From contig JACAXG010000070.1 of NCBI GenBank assembly GCA_018881555.1, forward strand, positions 248,001-312,000: DNA of 64,000 nucleotides, read 5' to 3'. This document shows, piece after piece, positions 10,701-25,096 of the stretch. This DNA is from Amblyornis subalaris (taxonomy: Eukaryota; Chordata; Aves; Passeriformes; Ptilonorhynchidae). The notes beneath the pieces are model-generated. The model saw nothing but the letters and a program-made list of their open reading frames with translations, searched no databases and was not told the origin of the DNA. The translations under genes were made by a program, and so were the position numbers. Within the stretch, counting starts at the first letter, position 1, and every line of letters starts with the position of its first letter.

Positions 10701-13068
10701 CCTGTTTTTAAAAGTTACTTCTGAAAAAGAGATCACACAGCCCTTCTGGAAAGAAATAGCACGTATAACATCTTTATAAACATTACACAATACTTAAGTG
10801 GCTTGTTACTTTGCAAACAGCAAAGTGACTAGGCTAAATTTAAATGGAGTAATGCCATGGCTGACATCAAGAGCTTGTCAGTCCCTGACTTTTGCTCTCC
10901 TTTTCCAGAGGACCCTGAAGTAGCTCATTATAATGTGTGGAAAAATTACCACTGTCTGATTCTTGAGCTCCTTTCTCTTATTCTTGATTTATCAAACCGG
11001 AAATCTCTTCCCTTCTCCACACTCCCTCAAAAAAGTAGTTTTAGAAACATGAATCTTAGGCTCTCTGGCCAATTTAAAGATTATTTACACAGTCAGTATT
11101 TCCCATCAAACTTGCTTTACAAGAAAGCTACACGACGATATTGATTTGCAATGCCATGAGAATAGCTGATCAGCCGAAAATCTGCAGCAGTCCCTCATGT
11201 TGAAGACATGGCACTAATCTTAAGTATTTTCAAAGTAGTTCTCACATCAAAATTAAGTAGCAGAAAAATAATGACTTTTTAAAAAAGCCTTACAGTCACA
11301 AAGACTGCTAGGAACAAGTCTGTCTGTCAAATTATTACAATGCTGGATTCTCAAGCTCTCTGTTTCGTTCATGCTAAAGATGGAGGCAGATATTGGCCAG
11401 TGAAGAGTGGTAATTGTACATGCCCAGGAATGACACTGTCATCAACCTCTAAGTTCAAGACTTGTGTTTATGATTTTCTGCATTGGCTGCCTTCCAGACT
11501 TCTTTTAGTGCTGTAAAATCTATTTTATCTTAGGGATACGTCTTCTTTTCAACACTTATTTTTACACTTTTTGTTACACTGATGGATGCTTCCTGCATTT
11601 TTTCCCCCTCCTTTTTGATAATATCCCCAAGCAAATGATATCTTAAAGACATTATACAAAAGGGAAATAAGGACTACTGTAGACTTATTTGCATTGTCTT
11701 CTCACGTGAGCATAATTATACTTCCTTTTTCTTTAGTTAGTCTTTTACTTGTGTTATCAAGCACAAGGAAAAAAAAAACATGACTAGAAGCAAGTTAGAG
11801 CAACTTTATTCTTAAGCTGCTGAGTTAGCAAAACACGCTAGCAATTGGCAAATGCAAAGCAGTCCCAATGCAACTGAATCCCATCAAAGCAGAGCATGCC
11901 AAAGTATCACGTTTAGGAAGATCTGAAAGTTCAGTAAAGGTACAGAGCTATCCTTCTGCTATTCTCAACTCATTTTCATAGTTTCTTTAGGGAAACAAAT
12001 CTTAGCCTGCTATTCCGATGCTGAGAAAGTAGAGTTTGTATTATCTTCTTTACCTGTTCAATAACAGCAGAATGAAAGGCTTTCATCAAATCTCATGCAG
12101 TGGAGAACAGAGAGCTGTAGCCTTCCACCTGGATGCCTGATTAGTACTAAAAATATCTTCAAAGATATTTGCTTTTAAAAATAGAGGTTGGCAGCACAGC
12201 CCCTCTGTGTTAATACAAAATTACTGTCTAATTGAAGTTAATGAAAGTGATCCAAAAGTGCCAAGCCACAACTACTCTGCAGACTTTTGTCTTGCTTATG
12301 AAGTTTTACAATTTTTCACAAGAAGAGAAAAACTCTCTATAATATGTTATATCATGGATTTATCATTGATGCCTAGAATTTCCTTGGGACTTACACTTGC
12401 TCAGTTTTCCAGGAGTCACATGTGAAAAGTCCACAACTATGAATTTCTGGTATTTTTAAACAGAGGTTATGTGACTTGTTTAGGCAAAAACCAAAATCTG
12501 GTCTGTATTCAGCTGCAAAAAACATATTTCTGGAAATACTGTCTAAGCTAAAGAGCTAAAACTTGCATCAGGAAAGTAAAGAGCGCTGTAATATATATGT
12601 ATCCAATTAAGAACAATTGCTATTTCCTGAAAATATCCAGAGTATGTAACAATAGTTTATGAGGTTTGTTTAAAAATACACCAGACAGATGAATAATTGA
12701 ATTCTGAAGTGATTAGAAATCTGTAGATGCAAATGAAAAAGCAGCCAAGATGACACAATTTCACATATTTTATCCAACTAACATTGTAAGTGCAACCAAA
12801 ATACATTTATTTGAGATTCTATTCAGCAACTAAATATAATGAGAGAAAAGAGAATAAACAGAAAATGATTAGCTATACCATGAGAGAAAAGATGCTCTTT
12901 AGGTATCATGCATCTGCAAGTAATTTTATCAGAAAATAAAAATCAAAATGAGATATTTCAATAACAGCACGCAATTTACACACTGCCTTTTTTTTAAATA
13001 ATAATTTGTCATCTTTAAGAAAGCACTCAACAGTCCTAGGTTAATCAAGATTCAAAATTATTAGAGAA

Positions 13069-13096
13069 ATATATATACACACACACACACACACAC
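13069..13096. repeat. (AT)n(AC)n dinucleotide microsatellite
   Basis: A short AT run passes into about ten AC units. It is a compound microsatellite within the intron. Confidence 0.9.
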
Positions 13097-16000
13097 CAAG
13101 AACTCACTAAACTATTTTAGAAAGTAATTTAGTTTGGTTAGTTCACTTTGTAACAAAATACTACAATAAATCTATGTTAAATCTAATGATGTTTATGCAT
13201 TTCTGCTGCTCTCCTAAAACTGATGTGGTAAGACAAATTTTTGTGAGGAAACCCAGTAGGTCCATTATCATTTCTGTTGTCCCCACAGAGACCTTGAGCA
13301 GGCTGGGACCCATTTCCTTGTCTAAACCCTACCACATAGTTCCTCTTTTCAAATGCAAATGGTGTGTGAGAGCACAACTATTTAATTCACCCATTTAATC
13401 TTCTTAATACTTTAAATATGCCTGAATTTGGTCACAATGAAGAAAGCTTTTCTCTTGTGGCACAGTATTACCTTTATCTACTGTATTTTACTATCTATTT
13501 TTCATGCTCATTCACACTAATTAGGGCTTTACTGAGCAAGAAGGTAACAATTACTGTATTCTCTAGTCAGCATAATATTGCTTCTTCTAATCAACATGTT
13601 GTAAAAAGACAAGACAAAGAAAATTACAAAAAAAAATCCTGAAAACCAAAAAACATCAAGTTATTTTAATCAAGTACCATGACAGGCAGTTATTATCAGA
13701 GACTGCGATACATAATATACTGTCAAACCACATTCTCAGTAAATACATGAGCTAGAATTACAAGAGATGCTACTCTGCCCTTGTTAAAACACAAGTCCAT
13801 ACTCAAATGCAAAACTTGAATTTTCAGAAGTGAAAAGAAGCAAGAGCATTGAAGAAGTGCAAGAGAGGCAACTTGCATTTGGCTTCAGAAAATTCTACTA
13901 CTTTAATTATTTTTGCATGACATCTTATCTTACTTTTTACTGATTAAGAAACTTTCCCCTTCAGTATCTATTATTGGTTGTATAGTCTCCACTAAGAGCA
14001 GTCTTTTGTATAAATACTACAAAGGCAGACAGCTGTGAAAAATTTTCTTCTTCAAAACTTCATACTGATTTTCTGTGACTTCGCCCATTATTATATAAAT
14101 TGAGTTAGTCACAGAATTTCACCAGGATTTTAATCGTTTACATGTTCATTGATATTTTACATATTTAATTAAAAGGATTAAAAAAATATACTTTCAAAGC
14201 ATTTTATATACAAAAGTATGCTTTAGAAGACTGTGTGGCAGAGAACTCTGCAATAGAACTTTAAAATGCTGAGGAAAACCACACCTCCAAAGTGCATTTT
14301 ATTTCTGTTCTCTTTATTGCACCAGACTCAAAAGAATGAAGTAACTTCCTGGTTGCCATGATTTATACTGTTCACCTGCAGATCTCTGGAATTTCACAGC
14401 AACTTAACTCTCCAGAACATCTTTTGATATTTACATTTAACACAGCCATAACATGTTCACCACACTTGCCAAGTTATTGTCTGATGAAAAAGGAGAAAAG
14501 GGGAAGAAAAGCAGTTTGGAAAACACACAAGGATTGTGATTCTACTAATAAAATTCTCAGAACGAACAAGTTACTGATCGTGTCTGACATTTCTTGTCAA
14601 TACTTTAAGATTTGACCATCCATTTCCAAGTTAGAAGCAGTAAATAAATGGATCTGTGTCAGACATCAGTTAAACGTTCATCAGATTTCAGTTACAAGTA
14701 TCTAACCAAAGAAAGGCTTAACTTGAATTAGTGCCTTTTCAATATGGAACGAATCCTTGTACTTTTGAAGTACTTTGCTTCCCAGTGCTAGAGTCTCAAA
14801 GATCTCTGATTAACATATTTGTGATTTTATGGTTTGCTATTTCTACGTGAAGTGTTAAGTCTTAATTCCTTTTGCTCAAATCTTCCAGAGCTCCAAATTT
14901 CCCTCAAGCCCCAACGAAATTCTGAACACCTAATGTAATCACCACATGGCCAAATATATATCAGCCCTCAGTTTATAGGGTCGGGGTAAAGGTCTGGAAT
15001 AAAGGATAATATTAAAACTATTTTTTCCTGTTTGTTCAGATGGGTTACTATTTAGTGCAAGGATCACTGTTTTTGTTTCCGTGGTACTCTGACCTGAATT
15101 TTTATCTCAGATACTTAAATGCTGCTGATTCCTCATAAACACACATTTTACAAATCAGACATAGTAGAAAAATTAAATAATTTTGTAGGGTAAAGAGTAG
15201 TAAAATAATTTGTTGGAAATTCCAAACCTATCCTATATCTTGGGACCCTTTTATTTTCCAACTTGCACTTCTTTCTTTATAACATTACTTTATAGACTTA
15301 GTTGCTCAGATAATTAGTGGGTGCACATGTCTATGTATCACCACATTAAAAGTAAATAAAAAATATGAGACCCTAAATGACTACAAGCTTAACAGTCCTC
15401 ACAAAACTGCATTCTACTGTCTTCCATGTAAAGAAATATAAAAGTCACTTTTGAAAATGTGACTTTTTGATTCCTAATGGAGAATTTGACTGTACTTCAA
15501 AGAGCTCTACTTTCACCTCCAATGGACTCCATCAACGGGAGATAATAGTTACTGCTGTTATTTTCTTCTGGCTAACAGAACTTTTCCCATTTCAGTGGCA
15601 GATAAATCTGGTTTTGATTTTGTGCATGTTTTCTAAGTATACATGGAAACACAGCTGTGGATACACATAGGCACAATTTCTCAAAACCCAGAGGGTGTTG
15701 TGGGATTAAACAGATCTTTACTTTTCATATGGTTTCCAAAACTGTTGGGATCATATTCAAAATGTCCAGGTTTAAAGGTGTTTTGATAGAGATGGCACTG
15801 ACATGGTGGCTGACGAATCTCTGGAGTAACAGAATATTTTCTTACTATAAAAATCAGATAGGTGAAATGGAGGTAAACTGTTTGCCAAAATCTGCAATGA
15901 GCTCCCTCAGGACAATGAACCACTAACAGCTCACTTCATTCCCCTAAATATGCAAAGCATGTTTTTTATCCCTTCTAACATGTAACATACACCCTTTCAC

Positions 16001-19000
16001 CTGCCCAGTCCCATCCTTTCCCCAAAACCTTTCAAACAAAAAAACCACTTACATAGACTGACAGGATTTTACCCCGGCAAAAGAACAAGGGAACTGTCAG
16101 AATGAAAATATCATACTTTTTCAGGACTGCCAGAAAATGATCAAAATGTGATCTGACACATGGTAAAGAATGCTGCATAAAGTGTTATACAAACGTGCCT
16201 TAGAGCTGATTTAATTTTAACTAATGCTGGACAAGATGGAGCAGTAGGCACTCCAAAGGTTTTGAGACAGTAATAAACCCCCAAAAAGTCTATGGTTTAC
16301 AAGAAAATTTGAAGCACAAAATCGGAAAGCTGAACATTACCACTTTTAGAAGGTGGGGTTTTTTTCTATTTTGATGTTGGCTGTTGGTTTGTTTTCTTAA
16401 TTTTCATAACTATCAACTTTTTATGAGCAACAATGCAATGCTTACTAAAGAGCAGAAAGGAACTCAAAGTATTTAACTCAGATGATGACTGTTATTTTAT
16501 ACTGCTACCTTCAAGTGGCCTAGAAACTACCTGGAATAGAACATATCTGGTGACAAAGTTAATTTTATTCCTACAGCAGGATTAGGTTTATATAATTCTA
16601 TTTGTACAGAGCATAAAGATGCTGGGTAAAAAGAAATACGGCATAGGGGTAAAACAGAGAACACAAATTTCTATGAGAGAAGATACTGAAGATCTTAATC
16701 ATTATTAGAAGGTGTTTATTTCACCAATATGCTGTGACCAGTAGCAGTGGGCAGCTTATCACCAGCAGGTTTGGTAGGAGAACTAAGTACCTGATCAATC
16801 AATAGTTCCCTTAGCCAGCTGCTTGAAAAGCAACCCTGAACAATCCTCGAAAGACCAATTCAGCAATAGACAGCAAGACATAAAACCCAGAGATTTTGAA
16901 GAAAACATCACTGAGTGAAAAATTCATGGTCCTGTACAGTGTAAGAAGACACAGACGTCTGAATGAGTAGAAGAACTTTTAGTAATTTTTAGAAGACTGT
17001 GCCACTCAGAGTAGAGGATATATATTTGTATCAGAGCACTTAGGAGCTATTCTGCTCTCAAACACTCTCAACACTGCTGTTCTGGGTGATGTTGCACAAA
17101 TCACTAATTTCTTTCAGCTTTTTCCATATGCTGGTAATGTCAAATTAGTTTGTAAACTCATCAACACAATGATCTGTTCTCAAAATTCATCTACAAAGGA
17201 TACTCAAGAATGCTAAATTTGAATTAAAGTCTGAAATCTCTGAGCATAAGGCTAAGCATAGTAAAGCCTCACATAAATTTCTCAGAGATACTAAATCTTG
17301 AGATTCAACTTTACACCTCCAGTCAATACATTTAAGTTTTCCCATGTCTTGCATCAGCCTCCCACACACATTCAGCAATACATTTTCAAAGTAATATTTT
17401 AATATGAACTTGGATATACGAAATTACTGCTTCACTCTTTAATTATTTACTATTGCTTTTACTGCTTCAAGTAGTACAAAGGAATTTTCACTCCCAAAAA
17501 GATCCTGTGTCTTAAGAACTAGAATCAGAATTTCCTAGTCTAAAACAAATACACCATATTAATATGCAGCCAACTAGCTGCAGCCCATCAAATTAAACTG
17601 GCACGCCTTGTGCATTTTAGTACATTTCTTGAAAAGCCTTATACCAATAACCCATCTATACACCGACTTTCATGAACAAATCATTAAACTTCCCCGCACT
17701 GCTTACCTCAGGCAGGGTAATGTTTGATCTAATCCTAACAGATTTTCATTTCAGAACCAATTGTAAATCTCAGCATGGGATTATATACAACTTCAACAAG
17801 ACAGTCTCATGCAAGAATCTGCTGACATACACTTGTTTAGATTTGCTGTATTTTCCTTTTGGAGGTCAGAGCTCAAGGAGAAAGGTTAGTTGAAAAAAGA
17901 AAATTTAAAAAGAAGTGACACTTCTTTCCTGCTAATCATATTGATATGACTATATATTATATAGGATTTAACTGCTCATGGCATTTCTATTTACCTTTAG
18001 AAATTTCAAGACAAACTGTATTCTCTGTTTATAGGTGCTTTTCACTGCATCTACTGAGTTGCAGCAATTAATGCAAAGCAAGAAAACAGCTCTGCAAACC
18101 TGCTGACAGCCGTTTAATGGGAGAGGTGGCAAGTGGTGGACATGTCCTGGCAGTGTACTTAATGGATACACAAACACCCTCAGTCGTCAGCCCAAAGTGA
18201 TACTGGCAGAAAATTAACTGAGAGATGCAAAGCTCGTTTAACAAAGAGACCCACAGCAATCTGGACAATATAAAGCTGTGTAAAGATTGGAAGAGGGAAA
18301 ATGAGAAGATGCATTTCTTCAAGGAGATGGCAGTCTTTAATTTCACAAGTCATTGTATTTAGCCTTGTTGCTTCAGTGCAGAAACCATCGCCTCTGCTTT
18401 GCAAACCAAATGCTTTTGTACAAATCTCCAAGTTCCCTGGACAGAGCATGTCACAGAATTGCTTGAGTTAAAAGGAGATTTTCATGTTAATAACACTGCC
18501 ACCATATCATGTTTTCTTCACACACTTCAGAACGTGGCTGTAATAGAAATCATCGTCTCTCTCTCACATTGTGACCATTTCAAAAAGCAAACCTCAGCCA
18601 CTGTCAGACCGATTGCAATTACTGACAGAAAAGCAAACCAGTATATTGAATTATACCCATTACTGGCATTGGGAATAAAGAGAGACCTACAAACAATGAT
18701 CAAAAAAATCCCAAAACACAAATAAAAAACCACCCCAGCACCACAAAACCTTTCTACATGATTAAATAAGAAAAAAACCCCCAATTCTTTATCTATTCAT
18801 ACTACAGTAATAACCAGGAATCCAAACAAGGCAGGGCTGCTTTTCTACCATACAAGGTGAGCTGTAAACAAAAGAGAACACACAAAGGCAAGACTGCAAA
18901 AAGTATATGGGATATTACAGTGGACTTCAAATACAATGAAATCACAAATTCAAAGCCTTCTGTAACATTTCTGTGGGATTTTGTCTTTGTGGTAACTAAA

Positions 19001-22000
19001 AGTTCAAACTAAACTGCTTTATGATCCAGTATAAAGGGCAATTATCCTCTTAATTAGTATTTTTAAGCAACTTTCTGTGGCACTGACAGCATGCTTCTTA
19101 TTGCAAAGTAATGAGATTTCAAGTACACGAACCCCTTGCAAAAACAAAAATAAGGAAAATGTCAGGCTGTCTGTTTTCTGGGATCTGTCCTTTCTGAACA
19201 CAAACCTGAAGTGACCTGTAAATCCACTACTCTCTTCCTCCAGACGTTCTCTGAGCTTTCTGTACACCAAAAGCTAGAACGAAGTCTGCAAGTCCCCAGA
19301 TCTTGTAATGGTATAACTAAACAGCATTTCCTGAAGTTTTAGAATTATGCAGCTAATGGTAAGCCTTGCCATCCTACCTTCTTATATAAAATTAAAAAAA
19401 AAATAACACAGCATGTAATTCTGCAATAACAAAAGAAGTTTTGTGCTTAGGAAAACAAGATCTCCCTTCACATCTAAAAAGTTATTTTTCTAGTACAGTT
19501 CACCTAACCTGTAGTTGAAGATGATTTTATTCCTCAAACTGGAAAAATAAATCTTAAACCTATCCCGCCCTATTATCTGCATGAGCCAGAAGTCTGAAAT
19601 TCTGTTGAATGCAAAAATACCCTAAGTACTTTCCAACCAAATTGTATCCAAAACAAGATGACTGCATCATTTAAAAATCTCATCTTGAAGAGATAAACAT
19701 GCCAAAGTTCAGAAAACATTTCTTCCAACAGCTGCAGCAGTTTAAGCAGCTTTCCCTGCATGTTCCTCAGAAGACTGTCCTACACCAGTGTCTTGAACGA
19801 CACCAGAAAGCTGAGTGTGGAAAAAGTACACCACCTCCTGTCATCCCAAAGAGCCTCACATACAAGAACAAGCACATTTTTGCTGTCAATTTTTTTGAGT
19901 CCGGTCACCATCACATAGTTCCCAGCCCAGTTTACACAACACAACTGGGGGTAGGCAGTACTGAGGAGGAAATAAACAACAGGGAGTCCTTGAAACTGTA
20001 TCAATAGCAGAAGAAATATACTTGAGACCCTGGCTTTAGTTTCATGTATCTCCTGAGTAAGCAGTGATAAATTTTCAGAGCAGTTGAGTTCTCAGTATCT
20101 GAAACTGGCTGCAAAATCCAGTAACTTAGTTACCTTTGCTTCAGCAGCTTTGTGGGGAATTTCTTAAATTATACCCTCTATCCATATAGGCTTATATATA
20201 TTTTAATATCCATGAGTGGTTCCACACTTGGAGATGGTATATCACCACCCTTGTCCTTTCCCCCTCCCCTCCATGCAGCTCTGTCAACTTCCTAATAGGA
20301 CAACTGCAGAATACCTTTATCTTTTGCTATGACAATCTCAAATAAGATTTTCAATATATTTTCGTTTAGAAATAACTCTCTAAACTCTTTGTAACAAACA
20401 TACTAAATGCAACCACACATGTGCCACAAAATATCCCTTCTTCCATTTTTTTAGCTAAAGAACAGAATTCCTTTCTTTGTAGCCAGACATGTCTTTACTA
20501 GAGGTATCATGGGAGCCAGCGTTTTAGACAGATTTAGAAGAGGGAACACTAACAATGCTTTTATCTGAAAGAATAAATAAATTATAAATTAAATCCTCCT
20601 GCTTGAGGCAAATCAGTTGCCAACAAGGGTCAAAAATAAGTCTCCCTTTGCTATCAGTTACTAGACAGTTGTGTACATTGTGTTCTAGATAATTTTTTTG
20701 CTGCTTTTCTTAGGAAAAGTCCTGGATACCTCTCACTCCAGACAAGATTCTGAATGCAGTGCAACTCAGTGTCATTTCCATGATATTCCTTAACTTCTCT
20801 TGGCAATAATGAAGGGAATTCATAAATTTATTTTTGTCTTTCAGCTTTCACTACCATATCACTTTGGTTGGAAGGCACCTCTAAGCATTGCCCTGTCAAA
20901 AGTATGTAAGAACATGCCATTGGTGCCGATTCCTTTTTTTTAGGATGCAGAGATGACAAAATCAAGACATCTCTTGTTATTCCTAAATTGGTTGGCAGAC
21001 AATTTGACAATATATCCTTAGATTGTAATTAGTTTATTAATTTCCAGTACCCCTCTATGCTAACCCATGTAAAATTGCTCCCTTCCTTGAGGTCTCAAAG
21101 CTATTTGTGAGGTGGTAAAATATACTGAAATACAGAACTCATCCACGTGTTTGCATGTTGATGGATTATCTTGCCCCTAGTTCAGTCTGCTGTGTGGCCA
21201 AACCTGCCACACCCACAGAGGGAAATACCAAATGAGGCTTTCGAATTTGGTTTATGTACACCAGTCCTTACTGATAGTGAAACTCTGTAAAGTGAGTTAA
21301 ATCTGAGCTAACTTGACTTCAGTCATCTAAACATAGAAACCTTGATCACGTACATCTTCAGATGACACTTCCAAAGAGTGAGCCTGGAATCAGCCACTGA
21401 GAGGGTTGTAAGACTGGTACAAATATAGACAAACTTAACAAAATACAAACAAGGCTGAGAAATGAACAGAGCAAACTGGACAAGTCGATAACCGAAGCAC
21501 TTCTTTGAGGTACAGTTACTGTTTGACAGGCAAGAATGAGGAAAGCAATACATAAAGTCTAATAAAGCACTCTATAAATCCATGTGTATAATTCTATGAG
21601 ACCTATAAGATGATGCCCAAAACAAAACCTGAAAAAATAAGTTTAGAGTGCAAAAGATACTAGATAAAAGCAGCTATTAAATCAGTAGACAGTATAAGCC
21701 TTCTAAAAGGGATTTACAGAAAAAGTAGTAACCTGAAACATTACATGATGTCTCTGGGGGATAGTTTTACCTTTGATATAAAAAAAATTGAACACATCAT
21801 AGTGTCACTTCACTGTCTGCTGAGAAACCTGTATCCTGTCGTCCTGTTCAACCCAAAGAACAACACTAGGAGAAATTTCAGCAGTGAGCTCCACAGCTGC
21901 TAAGAGGTTATGTGATTTTCTGCTCTGCCTTTCAGATTAGGCAATTCTTACAAAGATGTGGAATTTTGTTTTCCCCCTATTGCTTCTGCATTGTCAGGGA

Positions 22001-25000
22001 GACGACAGAAAAAGCTTTAAGAATAAATATACATTTCAGAATTTAGCTTGAATCCCTGTATGCACGAAGTGAAGACTGGCAGTAAAGTGTTTTCAAAAAC
22101 ATGAACATTGATAAAGTAGAACTAAGCAGATCAAGCTCTCAGACTATATTTTTAAAGCACTGAATGCATGGCTGGCTGGGCACGCTAATAAACAACTTCA
22201 AACACCAGCTGAAGGAGTTCTATAATGGAAAGACAGCCTAACTAAATAAAAGCCAAGCAGGAAAACCAGCTTGTTTTTTCATTACTCCTATTTGCTTGTC
22301 CCCAAAACCCATAAAAAAAGTATTCACTATTTATAGAATAGTGATGCCTTCTATTTAAGTTACATATTGAAAACTAGTATACACAAACTTGTATAAGTGG
22401 AACTTCGGGACTATTTTGTTTACAAGACTCATGGCTTGGGTTTTATTTTTCAGAAGTACCCTATTGTTTTGGTTGATATAGAAAGTGTTATTGTTGTGAA
22501 AATAAAGTCACAATTATTTAACTACTCTGAATCTGGATAAAACATACTTTTTTAGGTTTAGGAGCACTGTAGTAAACATCTACTTTTTATTTTCCTTATA
22601 TTCAGAACAGTGAGACTGACTGCCCTATTATTTTTTTTTTCCATGTGCACAGGAGTTATAAACCACAGATGTCATCCTCATTTAATTGTCAGTGTGAGAT
22701 ACCCAAGCATATTCTCACTGGGTATGGTGCAGTACTTCAGTTACCACAACTATTTTACTGATCTGAGCTCAACACACATTCCTATGCTAGGGATGGAAGT
22801 CAGAATGGAAAGATTCAAAATGTGTGTCCCAGGTATCAATGCAAAGTCTAACAGATTCAGTCAACAAAAAGAATTTTTAAACAATTAAGAGATGGAAATT
22901 AAGAGATGCAACACTGTGTATTTTACAGCAGAACCCAAGATAAACATGTCTGTTCTTTAACTGTAAAGTCATTCCTGCTCTCAAAAAACTGCTGTACTGC
23001 CCAAACCATGGGGAGGCAGATGGGAAGCAACAGAATGAGCAGCTAGTAGTGAAAACAGAATAGTGTCTTGAACATATGCATATTCATTACCATACCAGCA
23101 CAAAGTTCATTGCTGGCTGTTACTCAAGTTATAAATTCTGTCTCCTGGGATAGAAAGTATACAGGACACATTTTCTTCAGCAGTGATAGAAATTTTAGAA
23201 TTTGTTATTCTTCATAGTTGGTGAAATGTATTGGCAACCAGCATAACATAAAATTAAAAACTGAAGTAAGGGAAGCAGTAGGGTTTACAAGTTTTTGTTA
23301 ACCATCCAAACATTTATCACAATAGTAGTAGGAAAACTGGGGACAGATGAGGAAGCTGACATTTCCTAAATGAAATAAAGAATTTACAGGACCATGACAC
23401 AGGTCTCAAAGCACAGAAACCTGCTTTGGCAGGCTGCTGCAAAACCAACAGATGTAAAATAGAGATATAATAGTGTTAAATTGTTTCATCTGTTATTACA
23501 AATTGCAGTGTATTTTGAGTTGCACTTGGTGAGCTGGGAGACAGGTACTGTTCTCAGCAGATAGAAGGCTGTGTTTTGGAAGACATACTGCACCACAGAG
23601 ACAGACTGTGAAATATCATCTATAACTAACAAATACTAATGTGTGTAAGAGTAATTATATAGAACACTGCTTCTGTCATTTGCACACTGGACATAAGCAA
23701 ATATTATCCCCATTCAGTAAACACTCAGAACTGTTTTACCACTGATGTTTGTTCATTGCGTTGGAAGGCACAGATGCAGCTGTTTTCCCACTCATTTCTG
23801 TTACTATGACATTAATGTACAGTAAAGGAAACTTTCAATAACAAGTGAGAAACAATCAATAGCAATTTACCTTAAAGGGTTGACAAGCAGTATAAGCAAT
23901 GTTTCATTCCTACAGAAACCCCTAAAAGCCAGACCTTGGAGCATATAAATGTCTTCTATTAGGGAAAAAAAATGCAGATGCCTGAGAATTTCTTCCTATC
24001 ACTTTCCATTACAAGAGAGTTCAAAATGAAGGATTGACAGATGTTATCTGAGGTCCTTGATAAGTATTTTTATTCTTTAAATATTTAAGTCTAACAAATC
24101 CAAGGTACTTTGGCACTAAAATTCTGCTCAGTCAGAAGACAAAATAGGTAACTGAACAATTACACCATCAGGGTCCAGCTTAAGAAACGTACTATGGTCT
24201 TCCCCGCTTGTAGAATTTGCGCATACTCTGAATTCGCAGAAACACTTCCTATTCGTCCTTCAGGAAGGAGGTAATTTTATTATGCCTAATACTGTCATCA
24301 GCTCATCTGGAAAATGGCCAAGGCCATGTCAGCTCTCTTTTAGAATCAGATAAGGCTAGCACTTCATACCACCCACAATCAGTAGTTATCTAGTGGCACA
24401 GCTACCCTGCTTGGAGTACATTCTCATTTGTACTCACTCTGCACAGTGGCCAGAATTTAGTATTTTTAAAGCTACGTATCAGATCACTCGTGGATCATGT
24501 GGATACATTGTTCTTGGGGGTCAGGGAAGAGACTATGGCAATAAAATTATGTTTAGATAAACACATGTACTAATTGACATCCTTAAATGAAGGATGTTAT
24601 TCTTTTCACCCAAAACCAGGAACATGCTTTTCCTTGTTACAACTTCGGTGTTTCTGAACCAAATACAGATAACATTTAATAGATTTAGCATTAGTTTACT
24701 ATATCATACAGCCAATTCTCTGACCAAAATCACTAGCTTAAAACAGTACCCTAGAATTCTTTAATACTTTAACCAAGAATGTGGGCTTTTTGGTTAATGC
24801 TGTTTTACCCTGTCTTAATCACTTGATACAGAAAAACAGAAGATACATGCTTAGTTCCTAACAAAACATCTTCTCAGTTACAAAGCACTTAAAACTATAT
24901 AGATGGTTTTAAAAAAAGAAAACTACTGAAAATTAAATTCACGTTTATGCCAAGGCTAGCTTCTGTACATATCAGTCCCTTATATAGTTCACTTGCATGC

Positions 25001-25052
25001 ATTTGCACAATTATAGCTCAGGTTCAATACGGGATAAGAAACTATGCTCACA

Positions 25053-25096
25053 GCATATATATATATACACCTACACGCACACACACATCCCCCCCC
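25053..25096. repeat. Compound microsatellite (TA)n, CA-rich, then C run
   Basis: TA repeats are followed by interrupted CA repeats and a run of eight C. It is an ordinary compound simple repeat and likely polymorphic. Confidence 0.85.

Noticed and set aside
18807..18855. + strand segment with acceptor CATACTACAG and donor AAG/GTGAGC
   Set aside because: It is antisense to ZFAND3, only 49 nt, and has no recognisable peptide; pairs like this occur by chance.
19699..20007. 102-codon + strand frame
   Set aside because: No domain or family resemblance, and it is overlapped by an equally open minus-strand frame; treated as chance.
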